NCBI RefSeq assembly: GCF_035946055.1
Contig: NZ_CP108364.1
Coordinates: 558,001 to 622,000 of the forward strand
Length of the DNA stretch: 64,000 bases
Source: Streptomyces sp. NBC_01341
GTDB taxonomy: Bacteria > Actinomycetota > Actinomycetes > Streptomycetales > Streptomycetaceae
Direction of reading: 5' to 3'
The notes below the pieces were generated by a model. It worked only from the letters and a program-made list of their open reading frames with translations. It was not told the DNA's origin and did no database searches. Of this stretch, positions 39,554-48,590 are shown piece after piece (the stretch's first letter is position 1; each line of letters begins with the position of its first letter). A program made the translations under genes and the position numbers.

Positions 39554-42099
39554 GTCTCGTCTCCTTCGGTGTGCTGCCGGAACGGGGATACGGGCCTGCC
39601 GGCCACGCGGTCCCGGTCGTTGCTCCCGGGCGCGGTCCCGCCGCCACGGAGCCATCCGTCGCGGTAGGCGGTCATGCGGTCACGGGCCTGTTCGGGGCTT
39701 CGTCCGGCCGGGGGCGCGGTCCCAGGGGGCTCGGCCCCGGGCTGCTCGCGAAGTTGGGGCACGAGGCTGGCCTGGCGGACGCGCCGCGGGAGCTCGCCGT
39801 CCTCGTCGGCGGCACGCACCCGCCGGTGCGGCGTGGTCAGCGGAGCGGGACCGGACCGCGGCCCGGACGACGCCCGCGGTTCGAGGGCAGGCACGGCGAC
39901 GGGGGCCGGGAAGGCGGAGGGGCCCGTGTGAGGCCGGTGAGGAACCGGGCCCCTGCGACCGTCGTCATCCCTCGCCACCGTCGTCCTCTCCGCCCCGGCA
40001 TCCGCAGGACCCGCGGCCGAACCCGGTGGCAGCCCGCCCTGGAGCAGCGCCGTCGGCAGGAGTACCACAGCGGTCGTACCCCCGTACGGGGACGGGCGGA
40101 GCTGGACCTTGATGCGGTGACGGGCTGAGAGCCTGCTGACCACGAACAGGCCGAGCCGGTCGCTGTCGAAGAGATCGAGCGTCTCGGACTGCTCGATGCG
40201 CCGGTTCGCCTCGTCGAGCAGTTCCTCCCCCATGCCGAGTCCGCGGTCCTCGATCTCCAGGGCGTAGCCGTTGCCGACGGGTTCCCCGCTGATCCGGACC
40301 TTGGTGTGCGGCGGCGAGAACTGGGCCGCGTTCTCGACGAGTTCGGCGAGCAGGTGGGTGAGGTCGGCCACCGCCGCACCCTTCACCCCGGCCGCGGGCA
40401 GCGACCGTACCTCCACGCGGGCGTAGTCCTCGATCTCCGAAACGGCCGCGCGCACCACGTTGGTGAGGGGCACGGGCATCCGCCAGGCACGCCCGGGGGC
40501 GGCCCCGGACAGGATGATCAGGCTCTCGGCGTGCCGCCTCATGCGGGTGGTCAGGTGGTCGAGGCGGAACAGGTCGCCGAGCTCGCCCGGGTCGTCCGCC
40601 CGGCGCTCCATCCCGTCGAGGAGGGCGAGCTGGCGGTGGACGAGGACCTGGCTGCGGCGGGCCAGGTTGACGAACACCCCCGAGATCCCGCTGGCCAGCT
40701 CCGCGCGTTCCACGGCCGCGTCGAGCGCAGCACGGTGCACGGTGTCGAGGGCTTCGCCCACCTGTCCGATCTCGTCGTACGACGGACGGCCCCGGGGTGC
40801 CTCGGCCCGCACGTCGATCTCCTCGCCGGCCCGCAGACGCTGCATGGCCTGGGGCAGCTTGCGCCGGGCGATATCCAGGGCGCCGTCCCTCAGACCGACG
40901 AGCTCGACGACGAGTGCACGGCCGATGCGTACGGAGATGACCAGTGAGGCGACGACGGCGAGGAACCCCAGGAGCACGGCCGCCCCTGCCGGGCTCGACA
41001 GCGCGCGTGCGAAGGAGCCGGCCCCGTCGGCGGCGCGGCCGCCCGCGTCGGTGCCGATGGCGTGCATTCCCTTGCGCACCTCGGCCGCGTCCCGCTCCCA
41101 GGCGGCCGCCGGCACCGCCTTCGCCGCGCGGCGGCCGGGAGGTGCGCCCAGCACGGAGTCCTCGGCCGCCGTGATCCGGCGGTACGCGGCCTGTCCGGAG
41201 AGCTTTCGCCAGGCCTGGCGTCCGGCGACCGGCAGGTCGGTACCGGCGGCCGCGGCCAGGGTACGGCGTGTCGCCACCGCCCCGGTGAACAGGCGCAGGT
41301 GCTCACCGCTGAGCGTTCCGGTCAGCCCGGCCTGTGCCACCAGGGCTTCCTCACGGGCGAGCATCTCTTCGCTGTGCGCGAGTTCCAGCAGGACACGGGT
41401 CTCGGATCCGAGTTCGGCGTCCTGGACCCCGGTCAGGGCACCGGCGACGCCGAAGCCTGCGGCAATGGTCTCGGTGTACGGCGTGAAGGCGTCGGCAGCC
41501 CGGGAAGTCTTGGGACCGGTGGGATCCATGATGCCGGTGCGCACTGCGGTCAGACGCTGGGCACGGTCCAGGAACTCGGTGAGCCGTGCGGCGGCTCCGG
41601 GGGGCAGCACTCCGGCGTCGGCCACGGTGTGGCCCTCACCCAGACTCAGCTCTCCCAGCGCGGCGTCGGTGCGCTCGGCGCGCTGCTGGAGCGCTGCCGC
41701 ATGCCCCGTGCCGGGGGCTGCCAGCTGCCGCAGCGCCGCGGTGCGTTCGTCCTGCAGTGCGCCGACGACCCCGGCGACCGGGACGCGCACGGTGCTGTCC
41801 ATGCGCTGGATATCGCGCGCCCGCGCCAGGTCCTGTGCCGTGGTGACGGTGGCGAATCCCCAGAGGGCGAGGAGCGACACGACGGGCACCATGAGCAAGG
41901 AGATGATCTTGGCACGAACCGTCCGGGGTCGCAGGGATGCGCGCGCTCCCCCGGGCCTGGTGGCCGCCGGCGGCCTGGCCGCCCGCTCCGGGGGTTCGTC
42001 CGCGGGCCGGCCGGCGTGTGCGCGCCTTCCGCGCGGCGGAGTCGCGGGCCGGCCGGTGTCCGGACCCGGCTCCGGGTTGGTCGGGCGGGGTGTGCGCAT
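39550..42099 (-). CDS. cvnA: Conservon sensor histidine kinase CvnA
   Basis: An 849-residue membrane kinase. A disordered basic N-terminus (1-60) precedes a membrane helix (about 64-85). The large extracytoplasmic nitrate-sensor-like domain follows (to about 360), then a second helix, a HAMP-like linker, and a HATPase domain with HLLAELVENAAQFSPPHTKV and EDRGLGMGEELL. A Pro-rich tail of about 180 residues ends the protein. The histidine phosphoacceptor box is degenerate, as usual for CvnA. GAGGAGG precedes the ATG. It is the first conservon gene, 88 bp after the MHYT gene. Confidence 0.92.
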   Translation of the reverse strand: MRTPRPTNPEPGPDTGRPATPPRGRRAHAGRPADEPPERAARPPAATRPGGARASLRPRTVRAKIISLLMVPVVSLLALWGFATVTTAQDLARARDIQRMDSTVRVPVAGVVGALQDERTAALRQLAAPGTGHAAALQQRAERTDAALGELSLGEGHTVADAGVLPPGAAARLTEFLDRAQRLTAVRTGIMDPTGPKTSRAADAFTPYTETIAAGFGVAGALTGVQDAELGSETRVLLELAHSEEMLAREEALVAQAGLTGTLSGEHLRLFTGAVATRRTLAAAAGTDLPVAGRQAWRKLSGQAAYRRITAAEDSVLGAPPGRRAAKAVPAAAWERDAAEVRKGMHAIGTDAGGRAADGAGSFARALSSPAGAAVLLGFLAVVASLVISVRIGRALVVELVGLRDGALDIARRKLPQAMQRLRAGEEIDVRAEAPRGRPSYDEIGQVGEALDTVHRAALDAAVERAELASGISGVFVNLARRSQVLVHRQLALLDGMERRADDPGELGDLFRLDHLTTRMRRHAESLIILSGAAPGRAWRMPVPLTNVVRAAVSEIEDYARVEVRSLPAAGVKGAAVADLTHLLAELVENAAQFSPPHTKVRISGEPVGNGYALEIEDRGLGMGEELLDEANRRIEQSETLDLFDSDRLGLFVVSRLSARHRIKVQLRPSPYGGTTAVVLLPTALLQGGLPPGSAAGPADAGAERTTVARDDDGRRGPVPHRPHTGPSAFPAPVAVPALEPRASSGPRSGPAPLTTPHRRVRAADEDGELPRRVRQASLVPQLREQPGAEPPGTAPPAGRSPEQARDRMTAYRDGWLRGGGTAPGSNDRDRVAGRPVSPFRQHTEGDET

Positions 42100-42187
42100 G
42101 GCCTCCTCGTTCCGGGTGGAGAGGTCGGGGCCCGATCGTCTCGAGCGATGGGTGGGCGGGAACCGCGGAGTGGGCGGCGAGACGCGG

Positions 42188-42976
42188 TCAGGGGGCCGCC
42201 GCCGCGGGCCGTTCGGCGACGGCCTCGTCGAAGACGGAGGTACGGACCGGGTGTTCACGGGCGGGAGGTGAGAGGGCCACGAACGCCGAGGTGAGGAAGA
42301 GGTAGGACCCGAGGCCGACCGCGAGAGGGAAGATGAACTGCATGACCGTGGCTCCGGGGAGTTCCGACACCGACGGAGCGACGCGGACGCCGACCGCCAG
42401 CATGCCCGTGTAGTGCATGCTGCTCACCGCCGCGCCCATGACCAGCGACGCGATGGCCACCGCTCCGGGCGACCTGATGTGGAGAGCGGCCCAGAGCGCC
42501 GCGGTGGCGGCGACGACAGCGATGACGACGGAGACCGCCACCAGCAGCGGGTCGAACACGACGGTCCCGTGGAGCCGCAGCGCCGCCATGCCGAGGTAGT
42601 GCATGCTCGCGACGCCGAGTCCGGTGGTGAGCCCGCCGGCGAAGAGAGCGCCGGCCCGGTCGCGGCCGTAGCCCACGGTGAAGACGCCGGCTCCCACGAC
42701 GAGCATGGCGACCAACAGGCTGAGCAGGGTGAGCGGTACGTCGTACCGGATGTCCGTGCCGGTGACCCCGAAGCCGAGCATGGCGACGAAGTGCATCGTC
42801 CAGATGCCCGTTCCGATCGCGGATGCAGCCGTGAGCAGCCAGTTCCGGCGCGAGCGGCCGCTGGTGCCGAGTGCGCGCACGGTGCAGCGGAGGCCCAGCG
42901 CGGCGCCGACGCACGCCATCGCGTACGACAGCACAGGTGTCAGCCAGCCGAAGGTGGCGTGGTCCAGGTGTCCCAT
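42188..42976 (-). CDS. MHYT-domain integral membrane sensor
   Basis: A 262-residue protein with seven predicted membrane helices and three MHYT-type motifs (WTMHFVAMLGFG, VASMHYLGMAAL, VSSMHYTGMLAV). MHYT domains are proposed to bind copper and sense O2, CO or NO. No output domain is attached. It lies 88 bp upstream of cvnA on the same strand and could provide a gas or redox input to the conservon. There is no ribosome site. TAGCGT 9 bp upstream of the ATG suggests a leaderless or near-leaderless transcript. Confidence 0.9.
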   Translation of the reverse strand: MGHLDHATFGWLTPVLSYAMACVGAALGLRCTVRALGTSGRSRRNWLLTAASAIGTGIWTMHFVAMLGFGVTGTDIRYDVPLTLLSLLVAMLVVGAGVFTVGYGRDRAGALFAGGLTTGLGVASMHYLGMAALRLHGTVVFDPLLVAVSVVIAVVAATAALWAALHIRSPGAVAIASLVMGAAVSSMHYTGMLAVGVRVAPSVSELPGATVMQFIFPLAVGLGSYLFLTSAFVALSPPAREHPVRTSVFDEAVAERPAAAAP

Positions 42977-43137
42977 GAACCGGGGACGCTAGTCCCCCTC
43001 AGGGCGCACGCCGGGCGCTCATTTCGAAAGGTGCTGAAATATGACAAGGAAATGTTCCTGGGCGATCAGGCAGCGTTCGAACATGCGCACCGCCACGAAT
43101 CGTTTCGTTCGGCTGCGGCGTACGCGACCATGTTCGT

Positions 43138-43737
43138 ATGGCCGACGACCACACACACGTGCAGGAGTTCTTCACCGTCCGGGCGGCGGACTGGGACAGC
43201 CGCTTCCCCGACGACGGCCCGGCCTACGCCGCCGCCGTCGGTGAGCTCGGCCTTCGGCCGGGCGACGCGGTGCTCGACGCGGGCTGCGGTACGGGACGGG
43301 CCCTCCCCGCTCTGCGCTCCGAGGTAGGACCCGGTGGCACCGTCCTCGGAGCCGATCTGACACCCGCCATGCTGCGAACGGCGCTGCGGGCGGGCCGGGC
43401 GACGAGCGGAGCACTGCTCCAGGCCGACGCCGCACGACTGCCACTGCGCCCCGCGAGCCTCGACGGAGTGTTCGCCGCAGGGTTGATCTCACACTTCACG
43501 GACCCGGGGCAGGGGCTGTCGGAGCTGGCCCGTGCGGTGCGGCCGGGTGGCCGTCTCGCCCTGTTCCATCCGATCGGCCGGGCGGCGCTGGCCGCTCGGC
43601 ACGGCCGTGTGCTCTCGGACGACGACCTCCGTGCCGAGCCGCGCCTCGCGCCTCTCCTGGCGGCGTCCGGGTGGCGTCTGGAGTCGTACACCGACGAGGA
43701 CGACCGCTTCCTCGCGCTGGCCGTACGAACCGGCTGA
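43138..43737 (+). CDS. Class I SAM-dependent methyltransferase
   Basis: A 199-residue methyltransferase of the UbiE/Methyltransf_11 type: motif I VLDAGCGTGRALP at about residues 45-57, the acidic GADLTPAML, motif II-like DGVFAAGLISHF and motif III LARAVRPGGRLALFHP. The substrate is unknown. It is divergent from the MHYT gene across a 161-bp gap that is unusually AT-rich around 43020-43065, with an ATTTC/GAAAT inverted repeat. No clear ribosome site is present. Confidence 0.88.
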   Translation: MADDHTHVQEFFTVRAADWDSRFPDDGPAYAAAVGELGLRPGDAVLDAGCGTGRALPALRSEVGPGGTVLGADLTPAMLRTALRAGRATSGALLQADAARLPLRPASLDGVFAAGLISHFTDPGQGLSELARAVRPGGRLALFHPIGRAALAARHGRVLSDDDLRAEPRLAPLLAASGWRLESYTDEDDRFLALAVRTG

Positions 43738-43779
43738 ACAGGCGCTTCGTCGCGCAGGCGTCGCCCGCGGCCCGTTCTC

Positions 43780-44682
43780 TCACTCGGGCACCGCATCCGG
43801 CGGCCGGACGGGGGCCACGGGGCAGCCCCGCAGTCCTGGCGTGGGGAACGTACCGAGCCGGGCCACCTCGTAGCCGTTCGGGTACCCCTTGATCTCGGGG
43901 TTCTGCCGGGCATGGTGGGGGGCGGTACGCGGCGGCATGAACCGTACGGTGCGGGCCCTCAGACGCAGCGCCCCCCGGGTCACGCCGCGGGCCAGGGGGC
44001 CGGGCCGCTCATACCGGAATGCCCGCAGCAGCGTGTCGTCGAGCAAAGCCAGGGTGGCCCTGCGCACGACGGGAGCGAGCGGGCGCGGGTACCAGGAACC
44101 CACCAGGGCGAGCGTCGCGTCGGAGACCTCGCGCGCCCCGTCGTCCCAGCCGAAGTGCTCGTCCTCATAAGCGTCGAGGACGCGCTCGAAGTCGTCGTAG
44201 GTCTGCGGCAGGTCCTTGATGCCCATATGGGCACCGAGCGTTCGGTAGTACGCGGCGAAGGCCCGCAGTTCGTGCCCGGAAAGCCGGCGCCAGCCGTAGG
44301 CGTCGAGCCAGCGTTTGGGGGTGACGACGAAGGTGCACAGCACGTAGCGCATGTCGTCGTTGCCGATGTCGTAACTGCGGTGCATGCGATTGATCCGGCG
44401 GACGGCCGTACGCCCGGGTTCGCTGTCGAAGCCGTGCTCGACGATGGTGTCCAGGAGAAGCGAGGTGTCGTCGTACCTCCTCTGCGAACGTTCCGTCAGC
44501 TCCCCGGTCTCCGCGAGGAGCCGGCCGATGCCGGGGACGGCGTAGGTTCGGTACAGGGCGAGTTCGAGGGCTCGGGTGATGTCCCAGGGGAACTCGTACG
44601 TGACGGTGAGGCGGTAGATCTCCAGGAAGTCCCGCTCCGGGTCCAGACGCCGGATGGCCGCAAGACGTTCGTACCGGTTCAC
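43780..44682 (-). CDS. MpaB-type oxygenase-like protein (DUF2236)
   Basis: A 300-residue protein of the DUF2236/MpaB family, which includes haem b oxygenases and latex-clearing-like proteins. Helical blocks include DRRINRMHRSYDIGN-like RRINRMHRSYDIGNDDMRYV, the following CTFVVTPKRWLDAYGWRRL, and a candidate haem-ligand His in LGAHMGIKDLPQ. There is no signal peptide. The reaction is unknown. The gene is alone. Confidence 0.82.
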   Translation of the reverse strand: MNRYERLAAIRRLDPERDFLEIYRLTVTYEFPWDITRALELALYRTYAVPGIGRLLAETGELTERSQRRYDDTSLLLDTIVEHGFDSEPGRTAVRRINRMHRSYDIGNDDMRYVLCTFVVTPKRWLDAYGWRRLSGHELRAFAAYYRTLGAHMGIKDLPQTYDDFERVLDAYEDEHFGWDDGAREVSDATLALVGSWYPRPLAPVVRRATLALLDDTLLRAFRYERPGPLARGVTRGALRLRARTVRFMPPRTAPHHARQNPEIKGYPNGYEVARLGTFPTPGLRGCPVAPVRPPDAVPE

Positions 44683-44890
44683 CGTGCAGTCCCCTCGTCG
44701 GCCCTGGCCAGAACCCTATGGGTGCCGGGCCGCCCGCCGCCAGGGCATGAGGGTTTCGCGGCGCGTCCCCACCGGGTCCGGTGCAGGCGAGGAACGTGCC
44801 CGTTCCCACTTGTCAGGGCCTCGACGACAGGGTTACCGAGTAGTTAAGGTGCGCCGACGGGCCGAGCGACGAGGGATGAGGGTGGGTGCT

Positions 44891-45766
44891 GTGGCAGGGA
44901 CGGACGAGACGGCCGCCGACGACGACGCACTGTTCGTACTGACGGCGGTGCTGCTGACCCCCGCACAGTTCCCCAGTGTGCTCGGCGACGACTATGTGGC
45001 CGCGTGCGCGGAGCTTGGACTGGAACCCTACGCGGAGGGTTACGGCCTCGTGCTCGGTCAGGACAGCGGGGGCGCCCGCTGGACGGTGGTCGTCGACGAT
45101 GTGTCGCTGGTCGCTGTCGCCATCGCCTCGTGGGACTGCGGCATGGAGTACGACCTGTCCCCCGACGACCGCTCAGTGGTCTGCGCCCTGCCGGGCTGGC
45201 CGCTCGCACTGGCGGTGGCCGCTCCCGGCGTGCCCGAACCGCACGACCCGGAGGCGGAGGGGCCTGCTCCGCTGACGCCCCCTGACACGGAGGCATGGGG
45301 CGCTCCACAGCGGCGGCTGGGCGCGGACGAGATAGCCCTGCAGTGGTCGGCCTGGCGGGACCAGATCGACGACGACACCGCCTTCGGCCGCCGCTCCGCC
45401 GTGCCCGGGGTATCCGACGGGGCTCCGGCCGCGGAGGGTGGGGCCGGGGAAGGGACGGCCGCTGACGACGGCGAGTCCCCCGGTACCGGGAGCGGGCAGC
45501 ACCCCGGCGTACGCGCGGCACTTGAGGCGGCCCGCGCCTACGTCACCTCCCCGCCGCCGCCCGGCCGGATCAGGTCCGCCTTCGCTCCCGGCGGTGCGCG
45601 CACCCTGCGGGTCGACGGGCCCGGCTGGTCCCTGGTCGCCAGGACCGACGACATCGCGTTCATCCTGCTGGACGAGGAACCGGGCGAGATCATGACCGTG
45701 GGACGCGGCCCGGAACTCCCGGGGCTGCTGAAGTCGCTCGACGAACTCGCGGTGCGGCCGAACTGA
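44891..45766 (+). CDS. Hypothetical acidic protein
   Basis: A 291-residue protein without a recognised family. An N-terminal alpha/beta domain (about 1-125; DALFVLTAVLLTPAQFPSVL, CGMEYDLSPDDRSVVC) is joined by an Ala/Gly/Glu-rich linker (about 165-205) to a C-terminal beta-rich domain (GWSLVARTDDIAFILLDEEP, GLLKSLDEL). The paired domains look like a pocket-plus-lid or SseB-like arrangement, but I cannot assign it. I chose the GTG at 44891, with GAGGG 8 bp upstream, over the ATG at 44876. Confidence 0.7.
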   Translation: MAGTDETAADDDALFVLTAVLLTPAQFPSVLGDDYVAACAELGLEPYAEGYGLVLGQDSGGARWTVVVDDVSLVAVAIASWDCGMEYDLSPDDRSVVCALPGWPLALAVAAPGVPEPHDPEAEGPAPLTPPDTEAWGAPQRRLGADEIALQWSAWRDQIDDDTAFGRRSAVPGVSDGAPAAEGGAGEGTAADDGESPGTGSGQHPGVRAALEAARAYVTSPPPPGRIRSAFAPGGARTLRVDGPGWSLVARTDDIAFILLDEEPGEIMTVGRGPELPGLLKSLDELAVRPN

Positions 45767-45866
45767 CGCCGGACCGCGGGCCCGGCGGACCGGACGGGGT
45801 CCTCCGCGGCGACGCCACCGTCGCGCGACCCACGCTCGGCTCCGCCGGCGATCCGTCCGCTGGAGC

Positions 45867-46916
45867 TCAGGGGTGCATGACGATCTTTCCCACGTGTGCC
45901 CGGCGGGAGAGTTCCTCCTGCGCCTGGGCTGCCCGCTCCAGCGGGAAGGTCGCCGCGATGACGGGCTGGACCTCCGCCCGACGGGCCAGGTCCATGAGGA
46001 GGTCGAAGTGCGCGGGCGTGTGCATCGCGGACCCGATGACCTGGGCGTTGCGCAGGTAGAGACGGCGCACGTCGAAAGCCACCTCGTGTCCACCGAGTGC
46101 GCCGGCGATGACCCACCGGCCCCCTTCGCACAGCAGCGAAAGCCCCTTGCTCACCAGATCACCGGCCACGACGTCGAGTGCGACGTCGATGCCCTGCGGG
46201 GCGGCGGCCCGGACCTGCTCTGCGATGTCCCCCGCGCGGTCGACGACTGCGTGCGCGCCTGCTTCGCGCACCGCCTCGATCTTGGTTCCGCTGCTGATGG
46301 CGAGCACCTTCGCTCCCCGCGCACGGGCGATCTGCACCAGCGCGAGGCCGACGCCGCCCGACGCCCCCGAGACCAGGGCGGTCTCCCCCTTCCGCAGCCG
46401 GCCTCGCTCGATCATGCCCAGCGCGGTGCCGTAGGCGGTCGGCAGCGCCGCGAGCTGGTCGTCGGTGAGCGGCGAATCGGTCATGTCATGAACACGCTCT
46501 GCCGGCGCTGTCACGAACTCGGCGTAGCCACCGTCGCGTTCGCTCCCCATCAGTCCCACCGGGTTGGCGTCCGGCCCAGCGGTGTCGTAGGTCGCGGGGT
46601 CGACGACCACGCGGCGCCCCACCAGGCTCGCCTTCGCGCCGGTCCCGACGGCCACGACGCGGCCGGCCACATCGGCGCCCTGGATGCGCGGGAAGCCGAT
46701 CGGGCCCCGCCAGCCCGACCGCGCATCCGGGTCTCCCGGAACGCCGTAGGCGCCCTCCCGGGTCCACAGGTCGGTGTTGTTCAGGGCTACGGCGCTGACC
46801 TTGACCAGCACCTCTCCGGCCCGCGGGGCAGGGACGGCCACCTCCGTCAGCCTCAGAACATCCGGTCCTCCGTGCCCTGTGATCCGCACCGCTCGCATGA
46901 ACTGGGACGCACTCAT
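45867..46916 (-). CDS. Zinc-type alcohol dehydrogenase family (quinone oxidoreductase-like)
   Basis: A 349-residue medium-chain dehydrogenase/reductase. The N-terminal GroES-like domain (MRAVRITGHGGPDVLRLTEV) lacks the zinc-ligand cysteines, as in NADPH:quinone reductases. The nucleotide loop is VSGASGGVGLALVQIA, and the C-terminal VQPVIAATFPLERAAQAQEE is typical. It should reduce quinones or enones with NADPH. AGGAGG precedes the ATG at 46916. It is divergent from a TetR regulator, with a 12-bp-arm palindrome between them. Confidence 0.9.
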   Translation of the reverse strand: MSASQFMRAVRITGHGGPDVLRLTEVAVPAPRAGEVLVKVSAVALNNTDLWTREGAYGVPGDPDARSGWRGPIGFPRIQGADVAGRVVAVGTGAKASLVGRRVVVDPATYDTAGPDANPVGLMGSERDGGYAEFVTAPAERVHDMTDSPLTDDQLAALPTAYGTALGMIERGRLRKGETALVSGASGGVGLALVQIARARGAKVLAISSGTKIEAVREAGAHAVVDRAGDIAEQVRAAAPQGIDVALDVVAGDLVSKGLSLLCEGGRWVIAGALGGHEVAFDVRRLYLRNAQVIGSAMHTPAHFDLLMDLARRAEVQPVIAATFPLERAAQAQEELSRRAHVGKIVMHP

Positions 46917-46937
46917 CGCTGGGGCCTCCTGAAGGTA

Positions 46938-46977
46938 TACTGATCGGTGAATATCGTCCACGGTACACCGATCAGTA
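46938..46977. promoter_or_regulatory. TetR operator between divergent genes
   Basis: The inverted repeat TACTGATCGGTG-N16-CACCGATCAGTA (perfect 12-bp arms) occupies the short oxidoreductase/TetR intergenic region, leaving no doubt about a regulatory site there. Binding by the neighbouring TetR protein is inferred. Confidence 0.8.
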
Positions 46978-46989
46978 AAGGGGCTCAGG

Positions 46990-47565
46990 GTGCAGGAGAC
47001 GCGGCCCATGACGCCGGCAGGCCGACGCATCGTGGCGGCCGCGGAGGAGCTGTTCTACCACCGCGGAATCACAGCGGTCGGCGTGGATCTGATCGCTGAG
47101 CACTCCGGGGTGACCAAGCGGACCCTGTACAACCAGTTCGGCTCGAAAGACCACCTCGTGGCGACTTACCTCGCACACCGTGACCAGCGCTGGCGATCAC
47201 TCGTCCGTGCCACCGTCGACGCCGGCGGAACTCCCGCGGAGAAGGTCACCGCACCCTTCGAGGCGCTACGGACCTGGAGCGGGACCAACACCCGCGGTTG
47301 CGCCTTCATCAACGCACTGGCCGAACTCCCGGACCCCTCGCACCCCGCGTACCGCATCGCGGCGAACCAGAAGCTCTGGTTGCTGGCGCTGTTCACCGAA
47401 CTCGCCACCACGGCCGGCTGTTCGCGCCCGGCCACCCTCGCCACCCAACTCCTCGTGCTGCACGAGGGTGCTCTCGCCATGCAGCCCCTCTCGCTCGACA
47501 GCCTTCCCGAGAGCATCGACCTGGCACGAGCTCTGGTCGGAGCCGCCTTGGCACCCCGCCGATGA
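46990..47565 (+). CDS. TetR/AcrR-family repressor
   Basis: A 191-residue regulator with an N-terminal HTH (RIVAAAEELFYHRGITAVGV, then GVTKRTLYNQFGSKDHLVAT) and a ligand-binding helical domain. It probably represses itself and the divergent oxidoreductase through the palindrome at 46938-46977. GTG at 46990 has AAGGGG about 6 bp upstream. The remains of an efflux gene lie immediately downstream, so it may originally have controlled an exporter too. Confidence 0.9.
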   Translation: MQETRPMTPAGRRIVAAAEELFYHRGITAVGVDLIAEHSGVTKRTLYNQFGSKDHLVATYLAHRDQRWRSLVRATVDAGGTPAEKVTAPFEALRTWSGTNTRGCAFINALAELPDPSHPAYRIAANQKLWLLALFTELATTAGCSRPATLATQLLVLHEGALAMQPLSLDSLPESIDLARALVGAALAPRR

Positions 47566-47620
47566 TGGTGCGGGACGTGACTTGGCGGCACGGGCCACTG
47601 CCGGTGAAACCCCGGTCTTC

Positions 47621-47821
47621 GTGCACGGCGCGCTGTCGTTCGCACTGGGCAGCACGCTGGTCACGCGGGTCCTCCACGAGGCGGCGCAAGCTCCCACCAC
47701 GGCCGGCCGGTATGCGACTGCCGCACTCGATGCAGGCGCCGCCGCCGGCCCTCTCATCGCCGAGACCACCCTCGGCACGAAGACCGGGGACCTCGGTCCG
47801 CTCTGGGCGAGCGGCCCTTGA
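47621..47821 (+). pseudogene. C-terminal remnant of an MFS efflux gene
   Basis: A 66-codon open frame reads like the last part of a DHA1 drug exporter of the Cmx/CmlA kind: GALSFALGSTLVTRVLHEAA, RYATAALDAGAAAGPL, then TTLGTKTGDLGPLWASGP, ending before the final membrane helix. There is no start with a ribosome site, and the other helices are absent. Downstream of the TetR gene, it looks like the residue of a deleted TetR-controlled transporter. Confidence 0.6.
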
Positions 47822-47989
47822 ACAGAACGCTCCCTTGAACATCGAAGGACGCCGAATGCTCGTGGAACGATCCACCGTGGGGCCCGATCGCTCACGTGGC
47901 CGCCGAGGCGGCCGCTTCCCGCGCCCGTCCGGCGCAGTGGCGAAGCAGACACGACAACACACACGGTGACGCCGGACCCGGGAGCACCA

Positions 47990-48040
47990 AGGCAGCCTCC
48001 GGGCCGCGCGCCTCCATCGACGCGCGGCCCGGAGCTGCCT
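47990..48040. terminator. Long hairpin terminator after the MOSC gene
   Basis: A 20-bp stem with a single bulged C (AGGCAG-C-CTCCGGGCCGCGCG against CGCGCGGCCCGGAG-CTGCCT) and a 10-nt loop starts 8 bp beyond the MOSC stop codon. The 47822-47989 stretch upstream of it shows no gene. Confidence 0.85.
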
Positions 48041-48047
48041 GTGCGTC

Positions 48048-48590
48048 CTACACGCGCTCGAGCGGTCGGTGCGGCCCGGCGGGGAGCTCGGCCCGGACCT
48101 CGTCGCCGGGCCGCACGATCCCACCCGTCACGACGACGCCCATGATCCCTGCCTTGCGGACCACAGTGCCGTCGTCCGCCCGGCCGACGACCTGCTTGAG
48201 CAGTCCGTCCCGGAAGATGTCGATCTGCAGGCACGGATTCCGCAGCCCCGTCACCTCGACGACCGCCTCCTCTCCGAGCCGGAGCAGAGTCCCCACCGGA
48301 AGCGAGAGCAGATCGATCCCGCTGGTGGTGACGTTCTCCCCGAGATCGCCCGCGGTGACCTCGAACCCGGCATCCCGCAGCTCACCGAAGAGCTCCTGGT
48401 GGATGAAGTGGACCTGGCGCAGGTTGGGCTGCGTCGGGTCCTGCGCGACGCGCGAGCGGTGTCTGACCGTGACACCGGCGTGGACGTCACCCTCCACGCC
48501 GAGCCCGGCCAGCAGCGTGATGCTGTCCCTGTTCGGCTTGGTGAACGAGTACACGCCGTTGCTGCTCACTGCCGCGACCTTGGTCTTCAG
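48048..48590 (-). CDS. MOSC-domain protein with probable CTG start
   Basis: A 180-residue protein of the MOSC (molybdenum cofactor sulfurase C-terminal) family: it begins VAAVSSNGVYSFTKPNRDSI, has GLGVEGDVHAGVTVRHRSRV and GDLGENVTTSGID, and the conserved cysteine in GLRNPCLQID. MOSC proteins bind or transfer sulfur via the molybdenum cofactor. The family start aligns with a CTG at 48590 that overlaps the upstream stop codon (CTGA) and has AAGGAG 8 bp before it. The nearest standard start, GTG at 48569, has no ribosome site. Confidence 0.88.
   Translation of the reverse strand: MKTKVAAVSSNGVYSFTKPNRDSITLLAGLGVEGDVHAGVTVRHRSRVAQDPTQPNLRQVHFIHQELFGELRDAGFEVTAGDLGENVTTSGIDLLSLPVGTLLRLGEEAVVEVTGLRNPCLQIDIFRDGLLKQVVGRADDGTVVRKAGIMGVVVTGGIVRPGDEVRAELPAGPHRPLERV

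Noticed and set aside
40460..42271. A 603-codon plus-strand frame opposite cvnA
   Set aside because: Composition is Ser/Arg/Ala/Pro-rich noise; cvnA on the other strand has clear kinase motifs.
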